A stretch of 64,000 bases of DNA from Shewanella decolorationis S12. Its GTDB lineage: Bacteria > Pseudomonadota > Gammaproteobacteria > Enterobacterales > Shewanellaceae. The stretch is from positions 62,001 through 126,000 of the forward strand of contig NZ_AXZL01000068.1 of NCBI RefSeq assembly GCF_000485795.1. The letters run 5' to 3'. Every line of letters begins with the position of its first letter. Position 1 is the stretch's first letter. Below the pieces are notes generated by a model. It did not search any database. It saw nothing but the letters and a program-made list of their open reading frames with translations, and was not told the DNA's origin. A program made the translations under genes and the position numbers. This document shows, one piece after another, positions 47,666-56,490 of this stretch.

Positions 47666-49699
47666 ATGGATTTAGGACGCTATTTACCATATCTGCTGAG
47701 TACAGTTTTGCTGCTAGGCGGGTGTGAGCGTACGGATACACAAGATTCAAGTGCCAAGGAAAATGGCGATATTAAAGTTGCACCCTATGGCAGCTGGCAA
47801 TCACCCTTGTCTGCGGCCGAGGTGTTTGAACAGGCCGATGATATTGCCGAGCTGCAAAGTGTTGGCAATGCAATTTATTTTGCTGAATCCAGTGGTCGAG
47901 CTCAAGGTAAAGTTGGTATTAAACGCCTCGATGGCCTCGGTAAAGTGACCGAAGTAGTTCCCCCCGATTTTAATGTCAGATCTACCGTGCATGAATATGG
48001 CGGCGCCGCATTCTTAGGCATAGGCCAGAGCTTGTTTGCCACTAAATTGCAGGATCAGCTGTTTTACCGTTTCGCCCCGAATCAGCCACCATTGCCGTTA
48101 ACCCCCAATGGCACGCGCCATGCCGATTGTGTGGCGTATCCCAAGGGATCACGGATTATTTGTGTGCGTGAAGACCACCGTCAGGGCGGCGAACCTAAAG
48201 CCAGCCTAGTGACCATCAATCTTAACTTTGCCGGTGAAGGCGATACCTTTGTCACTGGCCATGACTTTATTTCTTCCCCCACTATTTCCCCCGATAACAC
48301 GCAATTGGCGTGGATCACTTGGGAACATCCCTATATGCCTTGGGATAACAGCGTGCTTTGGCTTGGGGATCTTGACCGTAAGGGGCAGTTAAAAAATATT
48401 CGTAAGGTGAATACGCCCAAGGATTCTTCGGTAACTCAGCCCTTATTCGGCCCCGACGGCAACTTATATGTGGTGTCCGATCTCAGTAACTGGTGGAACA
48501 TTTACCGCGTGACGCCACAAGAAACTTTAGCGCCAGTGCTAAGTAAAAATGCCGAGTTTGCCGTACCCGATTGGCGCTTAGGTAACCATAACTACGCCTT
48601 CGAAAATGCCTCAACTTTAATTGCCAGCTATGTCGAAGGCAATCGAGCGGCATTGCTGCGAATGCACTTAGATACGGGATTAACCGAATCACTTGCCGTT
48701 GATTTTGCTGAGATTACTCAGGTGGTGAAGGGCGAAGATGGGGTTTATTTTGTCGGCGCTAAGGCGACGCCAGAGAAGGGCATTTATCGAGTTGTCGGCC
48801 GTGGCACTGAGTTAGTTTATGCCCCTGCGCTGCCGAATCTTGACCCTAATTACGTGTCGCGGGCGAAAAATATCGCCTTCGCGACGGGTAAGAATCAGCA
48901 AGCCTATGGTTATTTTTATGGTCCAGTGAATCCGAATTACATTGCCCCCCACGACACCAGGCCGCCGCTTATCGTGATGTTACATGGCGGGCCGACGGCG
49001 CGCGCTTCACTTGCCTATCGCAGCGAGATCCAATTCTGGACCAGCCGCGGCTTTGCCGTGTTGGATTTAAACTTCCGTGGCAGCAGTGGTTTTGGCCGCG
49101 CCTATCGCCAGAGCCTGTATGGCAAATGGGGGGAAAGCGATGTGGAAGATGCGGTCAATGCGGCTAAGTATTTAGTGGCTAAGGGCTGGGTCGATGCCAA
49201 TAAACTGGCGATCCGTGGGATCAGCGCGGGTGGCTTAACCGTCATGTCTTCCTTGGCGTTTTATGATGTGTTTCAAGCGGGGGTGAGCTATGAGGGGATC
49301 AGCGATTTTGAGCAGCTCGCTAAGGGCACGCATAAGTTTGAATCTGGCTATTTAGATCAGCTTATCGGCCCCTATCCCGAGTTGAAGCAGCGCTATCGCA
49401 AGTTATCGCCACTGAATCACTTAGATGGCTTGAATGAACCCCTGCTGATTTTCCAAGGCTTGAGAAACAAGATAGTGCCAACGGCGCAGTCGCGGCAAAT
49501 TTATGAGGCACTGAAAGCCAAAGGCGTGCCGACGGCCTATATCGACTATGGTGATGATTCCGACGAGGGGCGAACACCTGAGCATAAAGCCGCCGGTTTA
49601 GAAACCGAGTTAGCCTTTTATGGGCAAGTGTTTTCATTTACACCAGCGGGTAAATTGCCAGCGTTGCAGCTAGATAATGTGGCCGCGCTAAAGCGCTAA
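47666..49699 (+). CDS. S9-like prolyl oligopeptidase-family lipoprotein, probably inactive
   Basis: 677 residues. A signal peptide with lipobox LLGGC gives a lipoprotein. Residues about 60-390 form the WD/beta-propeller-like part of S9 proteases (VHEYGGAAF, ISPDNTQLAWITWEHPYMPWD), then the alpha/beta hydrolase part with HGGPTARA, NFRGSSGFGRAYR and the nucleophile GISAGG. Two triad positions look lost: the Asp loop GLxDxxVP reads GLRNKIVP, and the His motif DEGHG reads DEGRT. So the usual Asp and His are Asn and Arg. The ATG at 47666 gives the signal peptide; a TTG at 47654 is in frame. A terminator follows. Confidence 0.88.
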   Translation: MDLGRYLPYLLSTVLLLGGCERTDTQDSSAKENGDIKVAPYGSWQSPLSAAEVFEQADDIAELQSVGNAIYFAESSGRAQGKVGIKRLDGLGKVTEVVPPDFNVRSTVHEYGGAAFLGIGQSLFATKLQDQLFYRFAPNQPPLPLTPNGTRHADCVAYPKGSRIICVREDHRQGGEPKASLVTINLNFAGEGDTFVTGHDFISSPTISPDNTQLAWITWEHPYMPWDNSVLWLGDLDRKGQLKNIRKVNTPKDSSVTQPLFGPDGNLYVVSDLSNWWNIYRVTPQETLAPVLSKNAEFAVPDWRLGNHNYAFENASTLIASYVEGNRAALLRMHLDTGLTESLAVDFAEITQVVKGEDGVYFVGAKATPEKGIYRVVGRGTELVYAPALPNLDPNYVSRAKNIAFATGKNQQAYGYFYGPVNPNYIAPHDTRPPLIVMLHGGPTARASLAYRSEIQFWTSRGFAVLDLNFRGSSGFGRAYRQSLYGKWGESDVEDAVNAAKYLVAKGWVDANKLAIRGISAGGLTVMSSLAFYDVFQAGVSYEGISDFEQLAKGTHKFESGYLDQLIGPYPELKQRYRKLSPLNHLDGLNEPLLIFQGLRNKIVPTAQSRQIYEALKAKGVPTAYIDYGDDSDEGRTPEHKAAGLETELAFYGQVFSFTPAGKLPALQLDNVAALKR

Positions 49700-49729
49700 C
49701 ACCTTGGTATGAGTGACAACCCCATAAAC

Positions 49730-49755
49730 AAGCCTGCATCCAAGCAGGCTTTTTT
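49730..49755 (+). terminator. Terminator after the S9-like gene
   Basis: AAGCCTGC (49730-49737) pairs with GCAGGCTT (49744-49751), followed by TTTTT. On the minus strand it also lies 33 bases past the cueR stop, but has little T tail in that direction. Confidence 0.87.
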
Positions 49756-49787
49756 ATGGCTGCTTGTTAATGCAGATGATTAAGCAT

Positions 49788-50177
49788 TTAGTGCTGGTGG
49801 TTAAGGCTATCAATAATCGCGCAGTGAGGTTGCTCGCCACCTTGGCACTCGCTGACCATTTGCTGTAACTGGCTGCGAAGATTCTGCAATTTACCAATTT
49901 GCTCCTCGACATAGGCCAAATGGTTGCGGGTGAGTTGCTTCACATCTTCGGCATTGCGGCTATCGTTATTGCGAAGGCCAAGCAGGAGTTTGCAATCCTC
50001 AAGACTAAAACCTAAGTCGCGGCACTGGTGGACAAATTTCAGCGATTCGATATCCCGATGGCGATACACCCTGTATCCCGCCTCGTTACGCTCACCGCAG
50101 ACAAGGCCGATATCGTGGTAATAGCGTATGCTTTTGACGCTTAACCCTGTGTGCTTCGCGACTTCACCAATTTTCAT
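49788..50177 (-). CDS. cueR: CueR-type copper-responsive MerR regulator
   Basis: 129-residue MerR-family activator. MKIGEVAKHTGLSVKSIRYYHDIGL is the DNA-binding domain, a dimerisation helix follows, and the C-terminal loop C-x7-C (CQGGEQPHC) matches the Cu(I)/Ag(I)-binding loop of CueR. Start at 50177 is chosen because the 21 preceding residues are not MerR-like. Transcribed away from copA over a shared 137-base promoter. It likely activates copA when cytoplasmic copper rises. Confidence 0.93.
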   Translation of the reverse strand: MKIGEVAKHTGLSVKSIRYYHDIGLVCGERNEAGYRVYRHRDIESLKFVHQCRDLGFSLEDCKLLLGLRNNDSRNAEDVKQLTRNHLAYVEEQIGKLQNLRSQLQQMVSECQGGEQPHCAIIDSLNHQH

Positions 50178-50246
50178 ACTGACCTCGGTTCTTATCTGTT
50201 CTAAAGACTCATGCAGACAAGTGTGATACTCGCCACACAAACACCC

Positions 50247-50277
50247 TTGACTCTCCCGTGATGGGAGACTTTATCTT
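50247..50277 (+). promoter_or_regulatory. CueR-type promoter of copA
   Basis: TTGACT (-35, 50247-50252) and TATCTT (-10, 50272-50277) are separated by 19 bases, the long spacer used by MerR-family activators. The spacer holds a dyad, ACTCTCCC-GTGAT-GGGAGACT (50250-50270), matching in 7 of 8 arm positions. Confidence 0.82.
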
Positions 50278-50314
50278 AACCCTATAGCGGTTAAGTTCAA
50301 GTGAGGGATCTTCT

Positions 50315-52591
50315 ATGTCGCAGATAAAACTCTATGTTGCCACCATGAATTGTGCAGGCTGTGTGGCCAAAATTGAAAAGGCCTTCGCGGCCGAGCCGAA
50401 TGTGAGTGCCCGTATCAATCTCGCCGATAAACAAGTGACTGTGGGTGGCAAGATGAGTAGCGATACGGCGCTGGCAGTGATGGATAAGGCGGGTTATCCC
50501 GCCCAGTTGATTGTGGACGCAAAGGCGGCCGCAGAGGAAAAACGGGTCGAGGATGCGGTGGAGTATCGCCTGCGGATGCGTCAGGCCATCGCCGCGCTCG
50601 CTGTCGGTATCCCTATGATGTTATGGGGATTACTGGGCGGCGAAATGATGATTAATCGCCCTAGTATGCAGCTTGGCTGGGGCATTATGGGCTTAGTTAC
50701 CCTAGCACTTTTAGTCGGTACCGGGCGCCATTTCTATCAGGGAATGTGGCGCGCGCTTAAAGCCAAAACCACCAATATGGATACCTTAATCGTGTTAGGT
50801 ACCAGCACGGCATGGGTCTATTCCATGCTGGTGGTGCTTATCCCGAGTGCTTTTCCCATGGACACTCGCCACGTGTACTTTGAGGCGAGCGTGATGATTT
50901 TAGGCTTAATTAACTTAGGCCACGCCCTCGAACTTAAAGCTCGGGGTAAGACCAGCGAAGCGGTGCAGCGCTTGCTAGGCCTGCAATCTTCTACCGCGAT
51001 TCGTATTGGTGAAAATGGTGATGAAGAGGTGGAAATCGACCAGCTTAAACTGGGGGATAAACTCAGACTTCGCCCCGGCGACAGGGTCGCACTCGATGGC
51101 GTGGTAGAGTCTGGCCAGTCATTACTCGATGAGGCCATGCTGACGGGTGAACCTATCCCCGTGCCTAAGCATGTTGGCGATAATCTCAGTGCGGGGACAG
51201 TCAATGGTAACGGCAGTTTAGTCTATCGGGTGACCGCTGGGCAGCAGGATACGCGCCTTGCCAAAATCATTGCACTGGTGCAGGAGGCGCAAACCTCTAA
51301 GATGCCGATTGGTCGTCTGGCCGATAAAATTTCGGCGGTATTTGTGCCAACGGTCGTGGTCATCGCCATACTCGCGGCGGCGATTTGGTATCTTGTAGGG
51401 CCAGAACCCGCGCTCAGCCATGCACTTGTGGTGCTTACCAGCGTGCTGATCATCGCCTGTCCCTGCGCCTTAGGGTTAGCGACACCTATGTCTATCATGG
51501 TGTCCGTTGGCCGCGCCGCTCAAATGGGCGTCTTGGTTAAAAATGGTGAAGCACTGCAAAGCGCCAGCAAGGTCGATTGTGTGGTGCTGGATAAAACCGG
51601 CACAGTGACTCAGGGTAAACCCCAAGTGACTGATATCCATTGGATTGAAGGTAATGACCAAGCTCCTAATGACCAAGCACTCAGTGATGAAGACAAGCGC
51701 GCACTGCTTGGCGCTATCGCCAGTCTTGAGCAGCATTCGGAGCATCCGCTGGCCAGCGCAATGGTCAGCCATGTTAAGCAAGCCTCGATTACATTGCCTG
51801 TGACCGAGATTTTTACCAATCATCAAGGTAAAGGCATCGAAGGGCGGGTCGATGGCGCCGACTTTTTAGTGGGCAATCAAGCCTTAATGGCGGCATTTGA
51901 TGTGCAGTCAACTGAGGGCGTGACAGGCAGCCACTCAGGCTTTGCGGTAGAAGCCGCCGCGCAATTTGCCAAACAGGGTAAGACGGCGATTTATGTCGCC
52001 AAGGCGGGCAAGTTAGTGGCCACTATCGCGATTGCCGATCCGATCAAGGCCGACGCTAAAGAAGCGATCAGCGCCATCCGCTCACAGGGGATTCGCGTGG
52101 TGCTGCTGACCGGAGATAATCCGCAAACGGCGCAGGCGGTGGCTGCACAAGTGGGGATAGAGGAAGTGATTGCGGGCGTGTTACCCGAGCAAAAGCAGCA
52201 GCATATTAAAGCCTTACAACAGCAAGGCCATGTGGTTGCCATGGTGGGGGATGGTATCAACGATGCGCCCGCCCTGATGAGCGCCGATGTGGGGATCGCC
52301 ATGGGATCGGGCACAGAGGTGGCGATCGAAAGTGCGGATATGACTCTGCTGTCCCATCAGCTGATAGTGATTGCTAACTTATTGGCACTTTCCCGCGCGA
52401 CCATTCGCAATATTAAACAGAACCTGTTTGGGGCCTTTATCTACAACAGTTTAGGTATTCCAGTGGCGGCGGGCGTCTTGTATCCGCTCACGGGTATGCT
52501 GTTAAGCCCTGTGATTGCCGGGGCGGCGATGGCGCTGTCTTCCCTAACTGTGGTCACCAATGCGAACCGATTAAGACAGCAAAAGTTATAA
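50315..52591 (+). CDS. copA: CopA, Cu(I)-translocating P1B-type ATPase
   Basis: Copper exporter of 758 residues. One N-terminal HMA domain has MNCAGCVAKIE (Cys-x2-Cys); about eight membrane helices follow. The metal site CPC lies in IIACPCALGLATP, the phosphorylation site in DKTGTVTQGKP, the HP motif in SEHPLASAM, and GDGINDAPAL the hinge motif. The protein pumps Cu(I) from cytoplasm to periplasm. A small NDQAP/NDQAL near-repeat sits in the nucleotide-binding domain. It is controlled by the divergent cueR-type gene. Confidence 0.96.
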   Translation: MSQIKLYVATMNCAGCVAKIEKAFAAEPNVSARINLADKQVTVGGKMSSDTALAVMDKAGYPAQLIVDAKAAAEEKRVEDAVEYRLRMRQAIAALAVGIPMMLWGLLGGEMMINRPSMQLGWGIMGLVTLALLVGTGRHFYQGMWRALKAKTTNMDTLIVLGTSTAWVYSMLVVLIPSAFPMDTRHVYFEASVMILGLINLGHALELKARGKTSEAVQRLLGLQSSTAIRIGENGDEEVEIDQLKLGDKLRLRPGDRVALDGVVESGQSLLDEAMLTGEPIPVPKHVGDNLSAGTVNGNGSLVYRVTAGQQDTRLAKIIALVQEAQTSKMPIGRLADKISAVFVPTVVVIAILAAAIWYLVGPEPALSHALVVLTSVLIIACPCALGLATPMSIMVSVGRAAQMGVLVKNGEALQSASKVDCVVLDKTGTVTQGKPQVTDIHWIEGNDQAPNDQALSDEDKRALLGAIASLEQHSEHPLASAMVSHVKQASITLPVTEIFTNHQGKGIEGRVDGADFLVGNQALMAAFDVQSTEGVTGSHSGFAVEAAAQFAKQGKTAIYVAKAGKLVATIAIADPIKADAKEAISAIRSQGIRVVLLTGDNPQTAQAVAAQVGIEEVIAGVLPEQKQQHIKALQQQGHVVAMVGDGINDAPALMSADVGIAMGSGTEVAIESADMTLLSHQLIVIANLLALSRATIRNIKQNLFGAFIYNSLGIPVAAGVLYPLTGMLLSPVIAGAAMALSSLTVVTNANRLRQQKL

Positions 52592-53065
52592 CGCTTGCGC
52601 TCGCATGAGTGATAACACTTTGCCTCGCAAATCAGCAGACAAGTGAGTAAGCACTCCCAATACAGCCCACATTTTGCGGGCTGTATTGTTTGAACATAAA
52701 TCTACACTTCAGCCTACACACCTGTACAAACCTTGCATTTCCTTCATATCTAAATAGCTAATCACTTTGCGGATTCATCCTGCTGTCATCCAATTCCATT
52801 AGCTTGAATCATCCGGTAAAAATGTTGCTGAAATAAGCCGTTAGCTTAGATTCATATCAACACTTAAATAAGCCTTCTAGCCCGTTATTTTGCTTGACGA
52901 TTCGCGGCTAAGTAGGCCTTTTTAGTTGATAATTTAGCCCAAACTGCTATAGTGCCACGTTTATTTTTACCCCCTCAGGTTAGACAGCTTGGCTTTCGCA
53001 AATAGGTTTATACTTAGTTGCCTTGCCAGACGTCCGGCCAACCTAACTCGATTTGGAAGTTCATT
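52592..53065. other. Intergenic region between copA and ybiT
   Basis: 474 bases. The first quarter has the copA terminator (52658-52692). The rest is AT-rich, holds short runs of direct repeats but no gene, and presumably the ybiT promoter near 52920-53010. Nothing else was recognised. Confidence 0.5.
52658..52692 (+). terminator. Terminator after copA
   Basis: CAATACAGCCC (52658-52668) pairs perfectly with GGGCTGTATTG (52678-52688), nine-base loop, then TTTG. Confidence 0.8.
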
Positions 53066-54658
53066 TTGATCACTACAGCGAATATCACCATGCAGTTTGG
53101 CTCTAAGCCACTGTTTGAAAACATCTCAGTTAAATTCGGCGGCGGTAACCGTTACGGTCTTATCGGTGCGAACGGCTGCGGTAAATCAACCTTCATGAAG
53201 ATCCTTTGCGGTGATCTAGAGCCGAGCAGCGGTAACGTATCCTTAGACGTCAACGAGCGTCTGGGTAAGTTAAGCCAGAACCAATTCGGTTATGAGGAAT
53301 TTACCCTCATCGACACAGTGATCATGGGCCACCGTGAACTGTGGAAGGTGAAGCAAGAGCGTGACCGTATTTATTCTCTGCCAGAAATGAGCGAAGAAGA
53401 CGGCATTGCTGTGGCAAACCTTGAGATGGAATTTGCCGAAATGGACGGTTACACCGCAGAATCTCGCGCCGGTGAACTCTTGCTCGGTGTCGGTATTGGT
53501 ATCGAAAGCCATTTCGGTCTGATGTCTGAAATCGCTCCAGGTTTAAAACTGCGGGTGTTATTAGCTCAAGCGCTGTTCTCAGACCCAGACGTACTGCTGC
53601 TCGACGAGCCTACCAACAACTTGGACATCGACACTATCCGCTGGTTACAGGACGTACTGAACCAACGCGACAGCACCATGATCATCATTTCGCACGACCG
53701 TTACTTCTTAAACTCAGTCTGTACCCATATGGCAGACTTAGATTACGGTGAACTGCGCGTTTACCCTGGTAACTACGACGAATACATGCAAGCGGCCTCT
53801 CAGGCCCGTGAGCGTCTGCTGGCCGACAACGCTAAGAAGAAAGCGCAAATCTCTGAGCTGCAAACCTTCGTGGCGCGCTTCTCTGCTAACGCTTCTAAGG
53901 CAAAACAAGCGACTTCGCGCGCCCGTCAAATCGATAAGATCAAGCTGGAAGAAGTTAAAGCCTCTAGCCGTGTTAACCCATTCATTCGTTTCGATCAGGA
54001 AAAGAAACTGTTCCGTAACGCTCTAGTGGTTGAAAACTTAGCCAAAGGTTACGACACTCCGCTGTTTAAAGACTTAAACCTTATCGTCGAAGTGGGTGAG
54101 CGTATCGCCATTCTTGGTGAGAACGGTGTGGGTAAAACGACCTTACTGCGTACCTTAATCCATGATATTCCTCAGGATGAAGGCCATATCCAATGGTCTG
54201 AAAACAGCAACATCGGTTACTACGCTCAGGACCATGAGTCAGACTTTGCCAATGACATGACCCTCTTCGAGTGGATGAGCCAATGGCGTAAACCAGAGGA
54301 TGACGACCAAGCGGTACGTGGTATTTTAGGCCGTATGCTGTTCAGCGCCGACGACATCAAAAAGTCAGTCAAAGTGCTGTCGGGTGGTGAAAAGGGTCGT
54401 ATGTTATTTGGTAAGCTCATCATGCAAAAGCCAAATATCCTGATGCTCGACGAACCAACCAACCACATGGATATGGAATCGATCGAATCATTAAACAACG
54501 CGCTGGAAAAATACGAAGGCACTTTACTGTTTGTGAGCCACGACCGCGCATTCGTATCGTCACTGGCCAACCGTATCCTTGAAATCACCCCTAACGGTGT
54601 GAATGACTTCAAGGGCACCTACGATGAGTTCCTTGCGAGCAAGGGCATCGAAGGCTAA
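53066..54658 (+). CDS. ybiT: YbiT, ABC-F family ATPase
   Basis: 530 residues, exactly the length of E. coli YbiT, with extensive identity ([30 protein letters not shown]). Two ABC cassettes: Walker A GANGCGKS (about 36) and GENGVGKT (about 353), Walker [12 protein letters not shown] and [15 protein letters not shown] proteins act on ribosomes rather than as membrane pumps; YbiT is a cytoplasmic translation factor of modest effect. The start is a TTG at 53066 with GGAAG seven bases upstream. It aligns with the homologue start; a TTG at 53018 would add a non-homologous stretch. Confidence 0.95.
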   Translation: MITTANITMQFGSKPLFENISVKFGGGNRYGLIGANGCGKSTFMKILCGDLEPSSGNVSLDVNERLGKLSQNQFGYEEFTLIDTVIMGHRELWKVKQERDRIYSLPEMSEEDGIAVANLEMEFAEMDGYTAESRAGELLLGVGIGIESHFGLMSEIAPGLKLRVLLAQALFSDPDVLLLDEPTNNLDIDTIRWLQDVLNQRDSTMIIISHDRYFLNSVCTHMADLDYGELRVYPGNYDEYMQAASQARERLLADNAKKKAQISELQTFVARFSANASKAKQATSRARQIDKIKLEEVKASSRVNPFIRFDQEKKLFRNALVVENLAKGYDTPLFKDLNLIVEVGERIAILGENGVGKTTLLRTLIHDIPQDEGHIQWSENSNIGYYAQDHESDFANDMTLFEWMSQWRKPEDDDQAVRGILGRMLFSADDIKKSVKVLSGGEKGRMLFGKLIMQKPNILMLDEPTNHMDMESIESLNNALEKYEGTLLFVSHDRAFVSSLANRILEITPNGVNDFKGTYDEFLASKGIEG

Positions 54659-54690
54659 TCACTGGTTTTGCCTTAAATATTCAGATAAAA

Positions 54691-54715
54691 ACGCCGCTTA
54701 TTAGCGGCGTTTTTG
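54691..54715 (+). terminator. Terminator after ybiT
   Basis: ACGCCGCT (54691-54698) pairs with AGCGGCGT (54703-54710), then TTTTT; an A-run on the other side allows some action in reverse too. Confidence 0.9.
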
Positions 54716-54782
54716 TTGCTGGCTTTTAGCTTGAGTATTGGTCTTGCGTGTTTGGCCTTAAGTATTGGCCTGAGCTAAGCGG

Positions 54783-55313
54783 TTATGGCTTAACTTCAGC
54801 TTTTTGATCGACATAAATCAAGCTGTTGGTATCAAAGCCGCGGGCGCTCGCCATCTCGACAAATTGCTGAATCACTTCAGGCGAAACCGTTGGGGTTCTT
54901 GCCAATAGCCATAAATAATCCGTATCAGGCCCAGAGATAAAGGCGTATTGGTAATCTTTCTGGTCGAGCCCAAAGACCACATAGGCGCCATAAAACGGCC
55001 CGAAGAAGGAGACTTTTAAGTAGGCTTCGCTATCGCCATTCACAAAATAGGCCTTACCCTCGGCCTCTTTCCATTGCTGTTTGGCGGCAGAATAGCCCCG
55101 ATTAATGACTTTAACGCCGCCATCGGGCTTAAGGCTGTATTCGGCGGTCACTTGGGTTAGCCCGCGCTCGAAGGAATGGTCGAGCCTAGCAATTTCATAC
55201 CATTTGCCTAAGTAACGCTCGAGCTCAAAATCCTTAACGGGTTCAACATTGCGGGGCATACCCAAACAACCCGATAGTACTAATACACTGATAAGTAAGA
55301 GTAGTTTTTTCAC
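54783..55313 (-). CDS. blc: Blc, bacterial lipocalin
   Basis: 176-residue outer-membrane lipoprotein. Lipobox LSGC follows a hydrophobic start; the lipocalin core has GKWYEIARLDHSFERGLTQVTAEYSL, the signature GxWY, and the later YLKVSFFGPFYGAYVVFGLD and YLWLLARTPTVSPEVIQQFVEMA. Lipocalins bind lipids such as lysophospholipids or fatty acids. It is separated from the DMT gene by 104 bases. Isolated transcription is likely. Confidence 0.94.
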   Translation of the reverse strand: MKKLLLLISVLVLSGCLGMPRNVEPVKDFELERYLGKWYEIARLDHSFERGLTQVTAEYSLKPDGGVKVINRGYSAAKQQWKEAEGKAYFVNGDSEAYLKVSFFGPFYGAYVVFGLDQKDYQYAFISGPDTDYLWLLARTPTVSPEVIQQFVEMASARGFDTNSLIYVDQKAEVKP

Positions 55314-55417
55314 TTAAGACTCCTGTTAAATCCGAGTGTCCATTTTTAGTTATGTGGTTAATTATGCGCTTAAGTTTGTGTTTAACTTCACCTTTAACTA
55401 TGCGCTTAACTGTACGC

Positions 55418-56314
55418 TTAAGTCGGGCAATCCTTCAAGGTTTTGCTGGCCGAGTGGCGCTGGCTTAAGTATCCCTGTGCCATGCCCGCCAACATAATCA
55501 GCGTTACCCCCAGCATTTGCTGCGTTGTGAGCGCCTCATCAAATAAACACCAAGCGAGCGTGACTACCACCACAGGTTCGACGTAGGAAAGGGTGCCATA
55601 GGTGACCGAGGGCAGTTGTGCGAGGGCTTTTACCGCAAACAGAATGGCTAAAAATCCTGGAAAGAAGCCAATCGCCAGCAGCCAAGTAAATTGATCCAGA
55701 CTCGGCACTAAGGGCGTTGTTAACACTAAGGGCAGTAAGCAGAGGGCGCCGACACTGAGCTGAACTAAGGTGCTTTGATAGGGCGAGGCAGCACTCGGTT
55801 TGCGGTTGATTAAGATAAAGCCGCAATAGGTGATTAATGCGAGCAAGGCATAAAAATACCCCATGATTTCATTGTCGTAGAGTGACTGACTCGAAGTCAC
55901 AGGCAGCATCAGCATAAAACCTAGCAAGGCGAGCACCACAGTGGTGATGCTGGAACGCTTAAGCCTTTCGTGAAACACAAAGTGCGCAAAGAGTGACGCT
56001 AGCACAGGGGCGAGATAGATAATCATAATCACCCTTGCCATTTGAGTGTATTCAATGGCTTCGATATAAAAAGCCATAAATCCCGCCAACATAGCGCCAT
56101 TGATCAAGGTGCGCTTGCTTGGTTTGTGGCGAATTTGCTGTCCTTTACCCGTTAACAGCATATAGGCCATTAAAAACAGCGCGCCGAGCAGCAGGCGGTA
56201 AAAGGTGATATGTTCGGCGGGCAGGGCGGCAAAACGGGCGAATACGCCAATGGTGCCCATTAGGCTCGCGGCCAGCAGGGCAAGCACTATGGCCAGTGCG
56301 GGTGGCGGTGTCAT
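55418..56314 (-). CDS. DMT-superfamily (EamA) transporter
   Basis: 298 residues with about ten hydrophobic helices in two EamA repeats; LAASLMGTIGVFARFAALPAEHITFYRLLLGALFLMA begins the first, TYGTLSYVEPVVVVTLAWCLFDEALTTQQMLGVTLIMLAGM ends the second. Such proteins export metabolites or amino acids. Substrate cannot be told; the family is broad. It is not clearly linked to the neighbours, although it lies just after the oxidase fusion on the same strand (176-base gap). Confidence 0.9.
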   Translation of the reverse strand: MTPPPALAIVLALLAASLMGTIGVFARFAALPAEHITFYRLLLGALFLMAYMLLTGKGQQIRHKPSKRTLINGAMLAGFMAFYIEAIEYTQMARVIMIIYLAPVLASLFAHFVFHERLKRSSITTVVLALLGFMLMLPVTSSQSLYDNEIMGYFYALLALITYCGFILINRKPSAASPYQSTLVQLSVGALCLLPLVLTTPLVPSLDQFTWLLAIGFFPGFLAILFAVKALAQLPSVTYGTLSYVEPVVVVTLAWCLFDEALTTQQMLGVTLIMLAGMAQGYLSQRHSASKTLKDCPT

Positions 56315-56490
56315 GTATCACCTTTAATGCAAATAATTCAACGACGAAGGAAGCTGAGTTTGCCTTAAAAATGCCGCCTAGGCGAGCGCTATTGCGAACG
56401 CCGTGTTGGTGCGGCGTTGCAAAGATGCTGACTGCCCCACACCAGCAGAGATTGATGAGTTGACTGCGCTAGCAAGCCATCAATCCTCTG

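Noticed and set aside
53018..53065. Longer start for ybiT
   Set aside because: The extra residues are not shared with homologues; TTG at 53066 gives the exact family length.
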